A stretch of DNA of 43,512 bases from JAGXFP01 sp039714535 (GCA_039714535.1 JBDLJC010000027.1:1-43512); one strand, 5' to 3'; counted from the first letter of the stretch, positions 7,766 through 16,698 are shown. A program made the numbers and translations. Notes: generated by a model from the sequence alone, not told the origin.

Positions 7766-10444
7766 ATGACCGCCGAAAACAACAGCCTGGAAAGGCCGGA
7801 ACTGGCCAAGGCCTATGAATTTAAATCCGTCGAGAAAAAATGGTACGACGTCTGGGAGGAGCAGAAGCTTTTTGCCGCCACCATGGACCCGGACCGTGAA
7901 TCATACTGTATTGTCATCCCGCCGCCCAATGTTACAGGCGTTCTCCATGTTGGCCACGCCCTTAATAATACCCTGCAGGATGTCCTGATCCGCTACAAGA
8001 GAATGCAGGGATTTAACACCCTCTGGTTGCCCGGCATGGACCACGCCGGGATTGCCACCCAGAATGTCGTTGAACGCCAACTTGCCAGCGAAGACAAAAC
8101 AAGACACGATCTGGGCCGAGAGGAATTTATTGAACGGGTCTGGCAATGGCGCCATGAGAAAGGCGGCACCATCATCAATCAGCTGAAGAGGCTGGGCAGT
8201 TCCTGCGACTGGGACCGGGAACGTTTCACCATGGACGAAGGTCTCTCCAAATCGGTTCGCCAGGTCTTTGTCCGCCTCTACAAGGAGGGGTTGATCTACA
8301 AGGGTGATTATATTGTCAACTGGTGTCCCCGTTGCCATACGGCCCTGGCCGATGACGAAGTTGAACATGAAGAGACCAATGGCAAACTCTACAATATCCG
8401 CTATCCCCTGGCCGATGGCAGTGGTCATCTGGTGGTGGCGACGACCAGACCGGAAACCATGCTCGGCGATACCGGGGTGGCGGTCCATCCCGATGACGAG
8501 CGTTACCAGAATCTCTCTTCAATGGAGGTGAAACTGCCACTAAGCGAGCGGACCATCCCGATCATCCTCGACCATCATGTCCAGAAAGATTTCGGCACCG
8601 GCGCCCTAAAGGTCACCCCGGCCCATGACCGGGATGATTACGAGATCGGCCAGCGTCATAATCTTGCCCAGATCAAGATTATGGACCCCCATGGCATTAT
8701 GAACGAGGCGGCCGGCAAATACGCTGGTCTCGACCGCTTCGAATGCCGAAAAAAGATCGTCGCCGACCTTGATGAACAGGGTCTTCTTGTCTCAATCGAC
8801 GATTATCAGCACGGGGTCGGCCATTGCTATCGCTGCCAGACCGTGGTGGAGGCGATGACCTCCTTACAGTGGTTCGTCTCCGTCAAACCTCTGGCCGAAA
8901 AAGCCGTGGCCGCAGTCCGCGATGAGCAGATCAGAATCATGCCGAAAAGCTGGCATAGCACCTTCTATCACTGGATGGACAATATCAGGGACTGGTGCAT
9001 TTCCCGCCAGATCTGGTGGGGCCATCGGATCCCGGCCTGGACCTGCAAAGCTTGCGGGGAGGTGATCGTTGAGCTTGAGGACCCGAACAGCTGCCCCAAA
9101 TGCGGTTCGGAAAAACTTGCCCAGGAAACCGATGTCCTCGATACCTGGTTCTCCTCGGCGCTCTGGCCCTTCTCGACTCTGGGCTGGCCGGACAAGACCC
9201 AAGAGCTGGCCACCTTTTACCCGACTGCGGTGCTGATTACCAGCTTCGATATTCTCTTCTTCTGGATCGCCCGGATGATGATGATGGGTCTCCATGTCAT
9301 GGACGAGATCCCCTTCAAGGATGTCTATCTGCATGCCCTGGTCCGGGACAAACATGGCAAGAAGATGTCCAAATCCACCGGCAATGTTATCGACCCGCTG
9401 GAAGTCATGGATACCTACGGCACCGATGCCCTGCGCTTCACCCTGGCCGCCTTTGCCGCCCAGGGCCGCGATATCCGGCTGGACGAGGACCGCATCGAAG
9501 GCTACCGCCACTTCATCAACAAGCTCTGGAACGCGGCCCGCTTCTCGATGATGCACATTGGTGACAGCGACCCGGCCACCCTTAAGACCATTGACTATGA
9601 CGCCCTGTCCCTGCCCCACCGCTGGATATTGAGCCGGACCAGTCACACGGTTACGGCGGTGCGCAAGGCCCTTGACGGCTATCATTATAATGAGGCCACC
9701 TCGGCCATCTATCAATTCGTCTGGCATGAATTCTGTGACTGGTATCTGGAATGGATCAAGTCCGATCTCTTTAGTGACAACGAGGTAGCGTCGGGACAGG
9801 CCAAGGCCGTATTGTCTACAGTGCTTGAAACAATTCTCAAGCTGATCCACCCCTTCACCCCTTTTGTTACCGAAGAGATATGGAGTGTCCTACCCGGCGA
9901 GCGTAGTTGCATCATGATAGAGTCCTACCCGGAAGCAAATCCGGCCTGGGAAAACGATGCTGAAGAGCGGCGCGCGGAATTAGTGATGGGAGTGGTCGGC
10001 GGGATCAGGAATATCCGCAGCGAGGCGATGATTCATCCCTCGGCCGCCATTGAGACCATCATCATCTGCCACGATCAGCACAGGGTTGATATCCTTCAAG
10101 AAGAGGCCTCGACCATTAAGAACCTGACCCGCACCGAGACCTTAGCCGTCCTCAGCGAGGGCGAACAGCCCAAAGGATCGGCCTCCAGCATCTTTGAAGA
10201 TCTGGAGATATTTGTGCCCATGCAGGGCTTGGTTGATGTCGAGAAGGAAACAGCCAAGCTGGACCGAGAAAAAGGCAAGTTGCTGAAAAGCCTGAAACAG
10301 ACGGAAGGCAAGCTGGCCAACGATAAATTCCTGGCCAATGCCCCCGATGAAGTCATCGCTAAAGAAAAAGAAAAACTGGCAATCTTCAAAGGGACTTTGG
10401 CGAAGATTGAAGACAGCATAACTCGCCTTGCGGAGCTGGAGTAG
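7766..10444 (+). CDS. valS: valyl-tRNA synthetase
   Basis: An 892-residue class I synthetase that charges tRNA-Val. ATG 7766 is one base after the dGTPase stop; longer in-frame starts would run into that gene. The HIGH-type signature HVGH is at 61-64 and KMSKS at 533-537. Between them lie the large CP1 editing domain (TTRPETMLGDTGVAVHP) and a CxxC...CxxC zinc-finger-like motif (CKACG...CPKCG). A C-terminal Lys/Glu-rich coiled coil follows the anticodon-binding domain, as in canonical ValRS. A terminator follows 25 bases downstream. Confidence 0.97.
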   Translation: MTAENNSLERPELAKAYEFKSVEKKWYDVWEEQKLFAATMDPDRESYCIVIPPPNVTGVLHVGHALNNTLQDVLIRYKRMQGFNTLWLPGMDHAGIATQNVVERQLASEDKTRHDLGREEFIERVWQWRHEKGGTIINQLKRLGSSCDWDRERFTMDEGLSKSVRQVFVRLYKEGLIYKGDYIVNWCPRCHTALADDEVEHEETNGKLYNIRYPLADGSGHLVVATTRPETMLGDTGVAVHPDDERYQNLSSMEVKLPLSERTIPIILDHHVQKDFGTGALKVTPAHDRDDYEIGQRHNLAQIKIMDPHGIMNEAAGKYAGLDRFECRKKIVADLDEQGLLVSIDDYQHGVGHCYRCQTVVEAMTSLQWFVSVKPLAEKAVAAVRDEQIRIMPKSWHSTFYHWMDNIRDWCISRQIWWGHRIPAWTCKACGEVIVELEDPNSCPKCGSEKLAQETDVLDTWFSSALWPFSTLGWPDKTQELATFYPTAVLITSFDILFFWIARMMMMGLHVMDEIPFKDVYLHALVRDKHGKKMSKSTGNVIDPLEVMDTYGTDALRFTLAAFAAQGRDIRLDEDRIEGYRHFINKLWNAARFSMMHIGDSDPATLKTIDYDALSLPHRWILSRTSHTVTAVRKALDGYHYNEATSAIYQFVWHEFCDWYLEWIKSDLFSDNEVASGQAKAVLSTVLETILKLIHPFTPFVTEEIWSVLPGERSCIMIESYPEANPAWENDAEERRAELVMGVVGGIRNIRSEAMIHPSAAIETIIICHDQHRVDILQEEASTIKNLTRTETLAVLSEGEQPKGSASSIFEDLEIFVPMQGLVDVEKETAKLDREKGKLLKSLKQTEGKLANDKFLANAPDEVIAKEKEKLAIFKGTLAKIEDSITRLAELE

Positions 10445-10469
10445 ATAATTAACGTTATGCAAAAGTTAT

Positions 10470-10509
10470 AAAGCGGCGGGGATCTTCTTGTTTCCCAGCC
10501 GCTTTTTTT
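10470..10509 (+). terminator. rho-independent terminator after valS
   Basis: AAAGCGGC (10470-10477) pairs with GCCGCTTT (about 10498-10505), with additional GGGA/TCCC pairing inside and a run of T at the 3' end. It ends the dgt-valS transcript. Confidence 0.85.
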
Positions 10510-10677
10510 GTTGACCTGGCTTATTGCATTTTTTTAAAACCGTCCATAACTCAATTCTTCACTAGTATCTCACAATAAAAACCGGGTATTATAATTTTGG
10601 CTCGGACAAGATCCAGCGCCCCGAAGCAGCAGACAATACTGGCAGAATCTTCATAGCAGTAAGCAAGGGATGCTTGC

Positions 10678-11658
10678 ATGATGAAAATGAGCAGAAATCC
10701 AGCAATTCTACTATGCGGGCTCCTGGCCTTACTGACCGGCGGCTGCAGCTTAATCTCACCTATTGCCCCGGAGGAGAGCAGGCAACAGGGAGTATATCTG
10801 CTGCCGGCAACCGACGACAGCCTGTTAAACAGACATGCCCCGATCTTCCTGGTCGAAGATAATCAGAGGGATTACAACCGAATAGGCACACCCGCGGTCA
10901 GGGTTAGCGGTTCGGGGCAAGAAGATATCTATATCGATACCGACCGGGCCACTATTTACACCATGACCCAGGAGTTTGAGACAGCCAGCGGCCGATATAC
11001 CAACCTGATCTACCGAATCCATTTCCCCCTAACGCCTCTCCCCCACCTAACCGCCGGCAAAAACGTTGGCCTCTTGATCTATGTCACCCTCAATAGCGCC
11101 GGTGAAGAGATCCTGATCACGACCCTGCATACCTGCGGCTGTTTCCTGGCCTTTATACCGACGACTAAACTACCGGCAAGTTCATGGCCGTCTGACTGGC
11201 AGAAAACCGGCCAGATTGTCTTTAGTGAAGAACTACCCGGCCTGATTGAATCCCAAAATGCCAGGCAAAGGCTCATTATCAAGCTGCGTAGCGAAACCCA
11301 CCGGGTAATGAACATCAAATATACAAACCCGGCAGACTATGAAAATATCGACAACCTGCCGATGCACATGGAGCCAATAGCGGCGCTGAACCATCTGCCC
11401 GCACCAAACAATCAATTTGTCTCATTCTATGCCACGAAAGGGCTCAGAAAAGGCATCGTAAAGGGGAGCAGGAAACCACTTGAAATGCTTTTTATGAGTC
11501 TGTTGGCGATGGATCCTTTTATTGGAGAGGATAAAGCCCTCGGTCATCCGGACGAGACCGGAACTAAATTTTATACAAGCCTCAAGTTCTGGGCCCGAAA
11601 CAGCTCCAATATCTGGTTTTTCCCAAGATTTTTACAATACTGGGGCTGGGATCTCTAA
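10678..11658 (+). CDS. predicted lipoprotein, unknown function
   Basis: A 326-residue protein with a short charged N-terminus, a hydrophobic helix and lipobox LTGGC (Cys23), so it is exported and lipidated. I recognise no domain. The remainder is mixed beta-rich sequence with an isolated CGC (TLHTCGCFL) near residue 157 and a Trp/aromatic-rich C-terminus. AAGGGA upstream of tandem ATG codons at 10678 and 10681 supports the start. It stands alone on the plus strand and ends 16 bases from the convergent coaE. Residue after the lipobox Cys is Ser, which favours outer-membrane sorting. Confidence 0.7.
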   Translation: MMKMSRNPAILLCGLLALLTGGCSLISPIAPEESRQQGVYLLPATDDSLLNRHAPIFLVEDNQRDYNRIGTPAVRVSGSGQEDIYIDTDRATIYTMTQEFETASGRYTNLIYRIHFPLTPLPHLTAGKNVGLLIYVTLNSAGEEILITTLHTCGCFLAFIPTTKLPASSWPSDWQKTGQIVFSEELPGLIESQNARQRLIIKLRSETHRVMNIKYTNPADYENIDNLPMHMEPIAALNHLPAPNNQFVSFYATKGLRKGIVKGSRKPLEMLFMSLLAMDPFIGEDKALGHPDETGTKFYTSLKFWARNSSNIWFFPRFLQYWGWDL

Positions 11659-11659
11659 A

Positions 11660-11676
11660 AACCATGCGCAATGGTT
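11660..11676 (-). terminator. weak hairpin at the coaE 3' end
   Basis: AACCAT and ATGGTT pair around a five-base loop. Read on the minus strand the stem is followed by TTT within a longer T run, overlapping the coaE stop. The six-pair stem is short, so termination here is tentative. Confidence 0.3.
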
Positions 11677-12337
11677 AGGAAGAAAGGCTTAGATAAAGTT
11701 CTTTAACCTGCCGGGCCGTTTCGGCAAGAACGCCGTTGTTGTCGATAACGTGATCTGCCATGCCGGCTTTTTCCGCCAGGCTCATCTGGGTGGCAAAAGC
11801 GGCCAGGGCCGAGCTACGCTCAACTCCGTCACGCCTCATCACCCGCTTGAGACAAGTTTCTTCATCGGCAGTGACAACTATGACCCGGTCGAAATCACCC
11901 TGCCAGCCCACCTCAAAAAGAAGCGGCACTTCGACAATGGTAATCTTTGACCGCACCGCATCATTTAGCGAATCTGCTTTAACGCCAAGCTCCCCGGCGC
12001 AAATCTCCCCGGCGCAAATCTCCCCGGCGCAAATCTCATTGATAGCCTCCTTGATCAATGGATGCATGACAGAGTTGACCTTATTTCTTAAGTCTTCATC
12101 GCTGAAGATTGCGGCCCGGAGTTTTATGCGGTCCACCGTCAAGTCGATCTGAAAAAACCGGTCGCCAAATTCAGTAGCCAGGGCAGACCAGCCCATTGCG
12201 TGTGGTTCAAGCAGGCGGCGACTGACCTCATCAGCGTCGACCACCCTGGCGCCCAGCTCCCGAAAAAGCGCCGCGACCCTGCTCTTGCCCGCCCCCATCG
12301 CGCCGGTCAAGGCTATCTTTAAATTCAACTCAGCCAT
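11675..12337 (-). CDS. coaE: dephospho-CoA kinase
   Basis: A 220-residue P-loop kinase for the last step of coenzyme A synthesis, phosphorylating the 3'-OH of dephospho-CoA. P-loop GAMGAGKS is at 12-19 and the CoA-domain DADEVSR follows at 34-40, with EVPLLFE later. The family is normally about 200 residues. The excess here is explained by three in-frame copies of EICAG at 101-115, produced by a 15-base tandem repeat, lying in or near the flexible lid region. It starts 4 bases after the rluD-type gene, so the two are cotranscribed. Confidence 0.93.
   Translation of the reverse strand: MAELNLKIALTGAMGAGKSRVAALFRELGARVVDADEVSRRLLEPHAMGWSALATEFGDRFFQIDLTVDRIKLRAAIFSDEDLRNKVNSVMHPLIKEAINEICAGEICAGEICAGELGVKADSLNDAVRSKITIVEVPLLFEVGWQGDFDRVIVVTADEETCLKRVMRRDGVERSSALAAFATQMSLAEKAGMADHVIDNNGVLAETARQVKELYLSLSS
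11990..12037 (-). repeat. 15-bp tandem repeat (3.2 copies) inside coaE
   Basis: The unit CTCCCCGGCGCAAAT (plus strand) is repeated perfectly at 11990-12004, 12005-12019 and 12020-12034, with three further matching bases. It keeps the reading frame and encodes EICAG three times. Perfect identity suggests recent slippage expansion. Confidence 0.95.
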
Positions 12338-12341
12338 AAGA

Positions 12342-13304
12342 TTAATGGCCCCGTAAAAGGTCGAGAGTGTTAGCGATATCCGGCCAGAGGGGAGCGGTAA
12401 AATTCATTCTTTGGCCGCTCCGGGGGTGGGTAAAGCCCAGAAAATAGGAATGCAGACACTGGCGGGATATCGCCAGTCCATCATACAAGGTACGGTTCTT
12501 CTTGCCATAAACAGCATCACCGGCAATGGGGCAACCAAGAGCGGCCATATGGACCCTGATCTGGTGGGTCCGGCCCGTCTCCAGTCGCACTTCGATATAG
12601 CTCATATTATCAGGTAAAAGCTCCAGGAGCTGATAGTTGGTAATGGCCGGTTTACCCCGTTTTTCATTAATTGCCATTTTCAGGCGATTAGTCTGATGTC
12701 GGCCAATCGGCAAAGTAATCCGCCCCTCTTTCTGTTTGGGTACCCCATCGATGACGGCCCGGTAGATTTTTTCAACTTCTCTTTTCTTGAATTGTGCCAC
12801 CAGGCTCTGATGAGATTTATCATTCTTGGCCACAACCATCACCCCGGAGGTATCCATATCGAGCCGATGAACAATCCCAGGCCTTTCTACTCCGCTGATC
12901 CCGGATAAATTATCACAGTGGAACAATAGGCCATGGACCAGGGTGCCGGTCTGGTGACCACAGGCCGGATGAACCACCAGCCCCGGCGGCTTCGAAATCA
13001 CAATCAGATCATCATCCTCATAGAGGATGGTAAACTCAACTTTTTCCGGAGTCAGATCTACAGGTAGAAGCGGCGGGATATTGACCTCAAATTCATCATT
13101 AAGCCGGATACGATAGGCAGGTTTAGCGATATTACCATTAACCTTGATGTTACCAGAGGCAAGCAATTCTTTGATCCGGGAGCGACTGAGACTATCACCG
13201 GTCAATTCTGCCGCCAAAAAACTATCCAGTCTCTGGCCCTGATTGGCCAGACCGGACTTTATTATTAAGGTTCTAACCACAGCTGCTTTATTGGGATCAA
13301 CCAT
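12342..13304 (-). CDS. rluD: RluD-type large-subunit rRNA pseudouridine synthase
   Basis: A 320-residue protein with an S4 RNA-binding domain (about 22-80) and a RluA/RluD catalytic domain. The catalytic Asp149 lies in GIVHRLDMDTSG, and the C-terminal GRTHQIRVHM motif is present. RluD makes pseudouridines in helix 69 of 23S rRNA; family members RluA and RluC have other targets, so the exact site is inferred. Start ATG 13304 has only a distant AGGG; a nearby downstream GTG is possible. It is followed 4 bases later by coaE. Confidence 0.88.
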   Translation of the reverse strand: MVDPNKAAVVRTLIIKSGLANQGQRLDSFLAAELTGDSLSRSRIKELLASGNIKVNGNIAKPAYRIRLNDEFEVNIPPLLPVDLTPEKVEFTILYEDDDLIVISKPPGLVVHPACGHQTGTLVHGLLFHCDNLSGISGVERPGIVHRLDMDTSGVMVVAKNDKSHQSLVAQFKKREVEKIYRAVIDGVPKQKEGRITLPIGRHQTNRLKMAINEKRGKPAITNYQLLELLPDNMSYIEVRLETGRTHQIRVHMAALGCPIAGDAVYGKKNRTLYDGLAISRQCLHSYFLGFTHPRSGQRMNFTAPLWPDIANTLDLLRGH

Positions 13305-13443
13305 CGATATAACTTACCCTTACATTTATAACCATCATATTATGCCAAGGTCTAAAAATGAGCTAAACTCCGAAGTAGATGTGGAGGTTGCTGTATTGTT
13401 ACTACATTTCTCCCCACCCAAGCAAACTAACCATTCGTAAATC

Positions 13444-13479
13444 AAAAAAAAAAGCCTGCCGGAATTACCCGACAGGCTT
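13444..13479 (-). terminator. rho-independent terminator after carD
   Basis: On the minus strand an 11-pair stem (AAGCCTG with CAGGCTT at its base, one C-A mismatch) encloses a six-base loop and is followed by eight T. It sits 24 bases past the carD stop and separates carD from rluD. Confidence 0.88.
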
Positions 13480-13503
13480 AAAAATCATTATAACAATAAT
13501 AAA

Positions 13504-13980
13504 TCAGGAAAAGATTTTATCCAAATCGTCCTCGATCAGCTGCTCCTTGGTTTGATTGGCAAGGGCAATCTCTGTCACCAGAAGGCCTTTGGCCGTTTCC
13601 ATCATCTTTTTCTCGCCAAAAGAAAGGGACTTATCCGAGCTAAGGACATTCAGGTCCCGTAACACCGAAGCAATCTCATAGACAGAACCTGACTTGATCT
13701 TCTGCATGTAATCACGATATCTCTGATTCCAGGGTTGGGGTGATATTTCAACGTCCTTTTCCTTGAGAATGGCATAGACCTTCTTAACATCTTTGGCTGG
13801 GATAATACCCCTCAATCCCGTTCCTTTGCTGGTTGTAGGGATCATCACCACCATGCCGGTCTCGATAATCTTCATGACGTAGAAATTTTGTTCACATCCT
13901 CCTATTTCCTTCATCTCAATAGATTCGATCTTACCAACACCATGGGCTGGATATACTGCCATATCACCGGATTTGAACAC
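13504..13980 (-). CDS. carD: CarD/CdnL-family transcription regulator
   Basis: A 158-residue protein with the N-terminal CarD/TRCF RNA-polymerase-interaction domain (VFKSGDMAVYPAHGVG) and an alpha-helical C-terminal domain. CarD/CdnL proteins bind the RNAP beta subunit and stabilise the open complex, notably at rRNA promoters. I choose GTG 13980 because AGAGGGG precedes it at good spacing and it matches where CarD proteins usually begin. ATG 14013 would add 11 residues (MKQLRVKRGYK) without a ribosome site. It has its own terminator and stands apart from pth by about 180 bases. Confidence 0.9.
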   Translation of the reverse strand: MFKSGDMAVYPAHGVGKIESIEMKEIGGCEQNFYVMKIIETGMVVMIPTTSKGTGLRGIIPAKDVKKVYAILKEKDVEISPQPWNQRYRDYMQKIKSGSVYEIASVLRDLNVLSSDKSLSFGEKKMMETAKGLLVTEIALANQTKEQLIEDDLDKIFS

Positions 13981-14035
13981 TTTATAACCCCTCTTGACCC
14001 TTAACTGCTTCATTTAAAGTTTCATTCAATGGGCC

Positions 14036-14044
14036 ACTATACCA
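14036..14044 (-). promoter_or_regulatory. candidate extended -10 element for carD
   Basis: The minus strand reads TGGTATAGT, an extended -10 (TGN plus TATAGT), about 56 bases before GTG 13980. No good -35 is seen. A similar TATAGTGGC occurs near 14094-14102, so the site may be one of a pair. Confidence 0.3.
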
Positions 14045-14158
14045 TATTTCGTAAGCTTTTAGTTGAAAAGTTTCAAAGAATTAATGGGTTAGCCACTATA
14101 GCAAGTATTTGAGCAGCATCTAGCTCCAGCTTTCCGGGGCTGATTCTCTTGAGATTTT

Positions 14159-14728
14159 TTATTTGCCGATGCCATTAATAAAATTCATAGCCGCAGCAAC
14201 GCTGTCATTTTCGATAAGTTTTATGCCCTGCTCAATATATGAAAAAACCTGTCTGACCTCGATGAGTTCATCTCTTTCAAACCTTGAAAGCACAAATGCC
14301 GCTGGGGGCACCTGGCCCTGGGGCCTGCCAATCCCAACCCTAATCCGGATGAATTCACGGGTGCCCAGATGTTCTATGATTGATTTAATCCCATTATGGC
14401 CACCGGCGCCCCGGCCACAAACGATCTTGACCCGCCCGACATCAAGGTCCAAGTCATCATGAATTACCACGATCTGCTCTGGTAGAATCTGGTAGTAAGA
14501 GGCTATCCGGCTGACAGGCCGCCCGCTCAGGTTCATATATGAAGTCGGCTTGGCCAGCAAGAACGGACTTGACCAGAGGTTGGTTTTGACAAAATCTGCA
14601 TCCCACTTCGATTCTTTAAAGACTGCACCCGCCTCTTCAGCGAGATAATCCAAAACCATAAAGCCGATATTATGCCTGGTCTGATTATATTTTCGGCCCG
14701 GATTACCAAGCCCGACAATCAACAACAT
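14159..14728 (-). CDS. pth: peptidyl-tRNA hydrolase
   Basis: A 189-residue enzyme that frees tRNA from prematurely released peptidyl-tRNA. The start is set at ATG 14728: GGAG lies six bases upstream and the protein then begins LLIVGLGNPG as in other Pth proteins; ATG 14740 would only add MEKR. Catalytic His is in QTRHNIGF; Asn/Asp-containing motifs SYMNLSG and VIHDDLDL and the GHNG segment are all present. It follows rplY after a hairpin, in the conserved prs-rplY-pth order. Confidence 0.95.
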   Translation of the reverse strand: MLLIVGLGNPGRKYNQTRHNIGFMVLDYLAEEAGAVFKESKWDADFVKTNLWSSPFLLAKPTSYMNLSGRPVSRIASYYQILPEQIVVIHDDLDLDVGRVKIVCGRGAGGHNGIKSIIEHLGTREFIRIRVGIGRPQGQVPPAAFVLSRFERDELIEVRQVFSYIEQGIKLIENDSVAAAMNFINGIGK

Positions 14729-14745
14729 CCGCTTCTCCATTAAAA

Positions 14746-14783
14746 ATGCAAAAACCGGAAGATATTATCCATCTTCCGGTTTT
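14746..14783 (-). terminator. hairpin between rplY and pth
   Basis: Perfect 13-base arms, AAAACCGGAAGAT and ATCTTCCGGTTTT, surround a seven-base loop at 14751-14783. On the minus strand T-rich sequence follows. It ends only about 18 bases before the pth start, so it could attenuate rather than fully end transcription. Confidence 0.82.
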
Positions 14784-14816
14784 AACAACAGCCCAAACTA
14801 TGTGGATAAAAACTAA

Positions 14817-15494
14817 TTACTCAGCTGCGGCCTCGCCTTCAGCACCCTCAGCGCCCTCAGCGCCCTCAGGCGCTTCCTCGGCAGCGGCAGCAGTCTCTTC
14901 TTCCTCTTCGTATTCTACTACTTTCACCTTGGCCGGATCAGCAACGAAGACCACCAGACTATCATCAGCGGCAAGAAGCTCCATCTTTGCCGGGACATCA
15001 AGGTCCTTACAGGTCAGACCTTCTTCAAAAGCTAAATCGGAGATATCCACATTAATTGCATCCGGGAAATCTAGGATTTTACCTTTCATCTCGACCTTGA
15101 CCATGCTCACCTGCAGAATACCGCCCACATCAACACCTTTAGCTTGACCGGTCAGCACAATGGGGACATAGAGAGCCACAGGTTTTTCGAGAGATACCTC
15201 ACAGAAGTCAGCATGAAGCAAGTCATCTTTAATCGGATCGGTCTGCAGCTCCTTGATCATGACATGCCTGGTACTCTTCTTCTTACCTTCGAGCACATCC
15301 AGATTGATAAGTGCGTTACGACGATTGAGGCCTAAAAGTGTCTTGGTAAAAGACTTGGTGTCAAGTTCAAGAGAAACCGCCTCGACCCCTGATCCATAGA
15401 GAATTGCCGGGGTCAAGCCTTTGCTCCGCAAGACACGGGCTGCCCCCTTGCCATGGGAACCTCTGACATTGGCACTTATTTCTAACTGTAACAT
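14817..15494 (-). CDS. rplY: 50S ribosomal protein L25 / general stress protein Ctc
   Basis: A 225-residue protein of the long L25 (TL5/Ctc) type. The N-terminal 5S-rRNA-binding L25 domain spans about 5-95 and a second beta domain about 100-185. The acidic tail has repeated GAEGAEG units, encoded by 9-bp repeats near 14826-14870. Start ATG 15494 has a strong AGGAGG at about 15504-15509. It lies between prs and pth as in many proteobacteria. Confidence 0.95.
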   Translation of the reverse strand: MLQLEISANVRGSHGKGAARVLRSKGLTPAILYGSGVEAVSLELDTKSFTKTLLGLNRRNALINLDVLEGKKKSTRHVMIKELQTDPIKDDLLHADFCEVSLEKPVALYVPIVLTGQAKGVDVGGILQVSMVKVEMKGKILDFPDAINVDISDLAFEEGLTCKDLDVPAKMELLAADDSLVVFVADPAKVKVVEYEEEEETAAAAEEAPEGAEGAEGAEGEAAAE

Positions 15495-15542
15495 TGCTTC
15501 TTGCCTCCTGAATTTATAGAAAATACTATTATTTATTCGATG

Positions 15543-15580
15543 GTTATCGATATCTGTGATTTATTCATAGTTATCGATAT
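15543..15580 (-). repeat. two direct repeats carrying TATCGATA palindromes
   Basis: GTTATCGATAT occurs at 15543-15553 and again at 15570-15580, 27 bases apart, each containing the palindrome TATCGATA. They lie in the prs-rplY gap, just upstream of the rplY ribosome site on the minus strand. A paired operator is possible, as is chance in AT-rich DNA. Confidence 0.5.
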
Positions 15581-15600
15581 TTGTATAGATCAACCAACAT

Positions 15601-16542
15601 CTAAACAAACAAAGAGCTTACAGAGTCTTCGGAATGAATCCGATCAATTGCCTCGGCCAGCAACTCGCCGACAGACAGCACCTCTATTTTTTTACAAGTC
15701 GAGGCAGCGCCGGTTAGAGGAATACTGTTGGTAATAACCAGTTTCTTTATCTGGGAATTCTCAAGCCTCTCAATGGCCGGTCCGGACAGCACCCCGTGGG
15801 AGCAACAGGCATAAACTTCCTTTGCCCCTGCTTTCATTAAAATATCGGCGGCGGCACAGAGAGTCCCGGCCGTATCAACCATATCATCAAGCATGATCGC
15901 CCTTTTGCCGCTGACATCACCAATAACGTTCAGCGCCTGGGCCACGTTGGCCCGCTCACGGCGCTTATCAATAATAGCCAGATCAACATCGAGTCTTTTG
16001 GCATAGGCCCTGGTGCGCTCCACCCCGCCGGCATCCGGAGAAACCATGATGATATCGTCACGAATCTCTTCCTGAAGATATTTCATCAGGACCGGCGCAG
16101 CATAGAGATGATCGACCGGGATATTAAAGAACCCCTGAATCTGACCAGCATGCAGATCCATCGCCAGGACCCGTCTCACGCCGACAACCATCATCATTTC
16201 AGCGACAACCTTAGCGGTTATCGGCACCCGAGGCGCTACTTTACGATCCTGCCGCGCATAACCATAATAAGGGACCACAGCCGTTATCCGGCGGGCGGAA
16301 GCCCGGCGCAGGGCATCGACCATAATGACCAGTTCCATCAAGTGATCATTGACCGGGGTGCAGGTGGGCTGGATGACAAAGACATCAGCGCCACGAACAT
16401 TTTCACCAATCTCGACAAAAATTTCCCCATCACTGAAGGTCCGTACTTCAGCCTGGGACAGGGGCAGATTAAGATTTTTACAGATCTCTTCGGCCAGAGG
16501 TCGATTTGCATTGCCGGCGAACAGCTTGATTTTATTTACCAT
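15601..16542 (-). CDS. prs: ribose-phosphate pyrophosphokinase
   Basis: A 313-residue enzyme making PRPP from ribose 5-phosphate and ATP for nucleotide, His and Trp synthesis. The N-terminal GNANRPLAEEI, the flexible-loop region YYGYARQDRK, the DLHAGQIQGFF segment and the PRPP-binding loop LDDMVDTAGT are all intact. Length matches the class I family. It starts 33 bases downstream of a tRNA-Gln, within the ispE-tRNA-prs run. Confidence 0.97.
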   Translation of the reverse strand: MVNKIKLFAGNANRPLAEEICKNLNLPLSQAEVRTFSDGEIFVEIGENVRGADVFVIQPTCTPVNDHLMELVIMVDALRRASARRITAVVPYYGYARQDRKVAPRVPITAKVVAEMMMVVGVRRVLAMDLHAGQIQGFFNIPVDHLYAAPVLMKYLQEEIRDDIIMVSPDAGGVERTRAYAKRLDVDLAIIDKRRERANVAQALNVIGDVSGKRAIMLDDMVDTAGTLCAAADILMKAGAKEVYACCSHGVLSGPAIERLENSQIKKLVITNSIPLTGAASTCKKIEVLSVGELLAEAIDRIHSEDSVSSLFV

Positions 16543-16575
16543 GGCACTATAGGCTTCCTAAATTAAAAATAATTA

Positions 16576-16649
16576 TGGCTGGGGCACCAGGGCTCGAACC
16601 TGGAAAGCGAGCGTCAAAGGCTCGTGTGTTACCATTACACTATGCCCCA
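16576..16649 (-). tRNA. tRNA-Gln (anticodon TTG)
   Basis: A 74-base cloverleaf on the minus strand: acceptor TGGGGCA/TGCCCCA, anticodon stem CGAGC/GCTCG enclosing loop CTTTGAC (anticodon TTG), and T-arm CCAGG-TTCGAGC-CCTGG. The discriminator is G and the CCA end is genome-encoded. It lies between ispE and prs with gaps of 49 and 33 bases, so cotranscription is likely. Confidence 0.95.
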
Positions 16650-16698
16650 GCAAAAGATATCAAACCCATGAAAATTACTATGTTATAAATACTGCTAA

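Noticed and set aside
8864..9850. 328-codon frame antisense to valS
   Set aside because: Long antisense frames are common opposite GC-biased coding DNA; the valS motifs on the plus strand explain this region fully.
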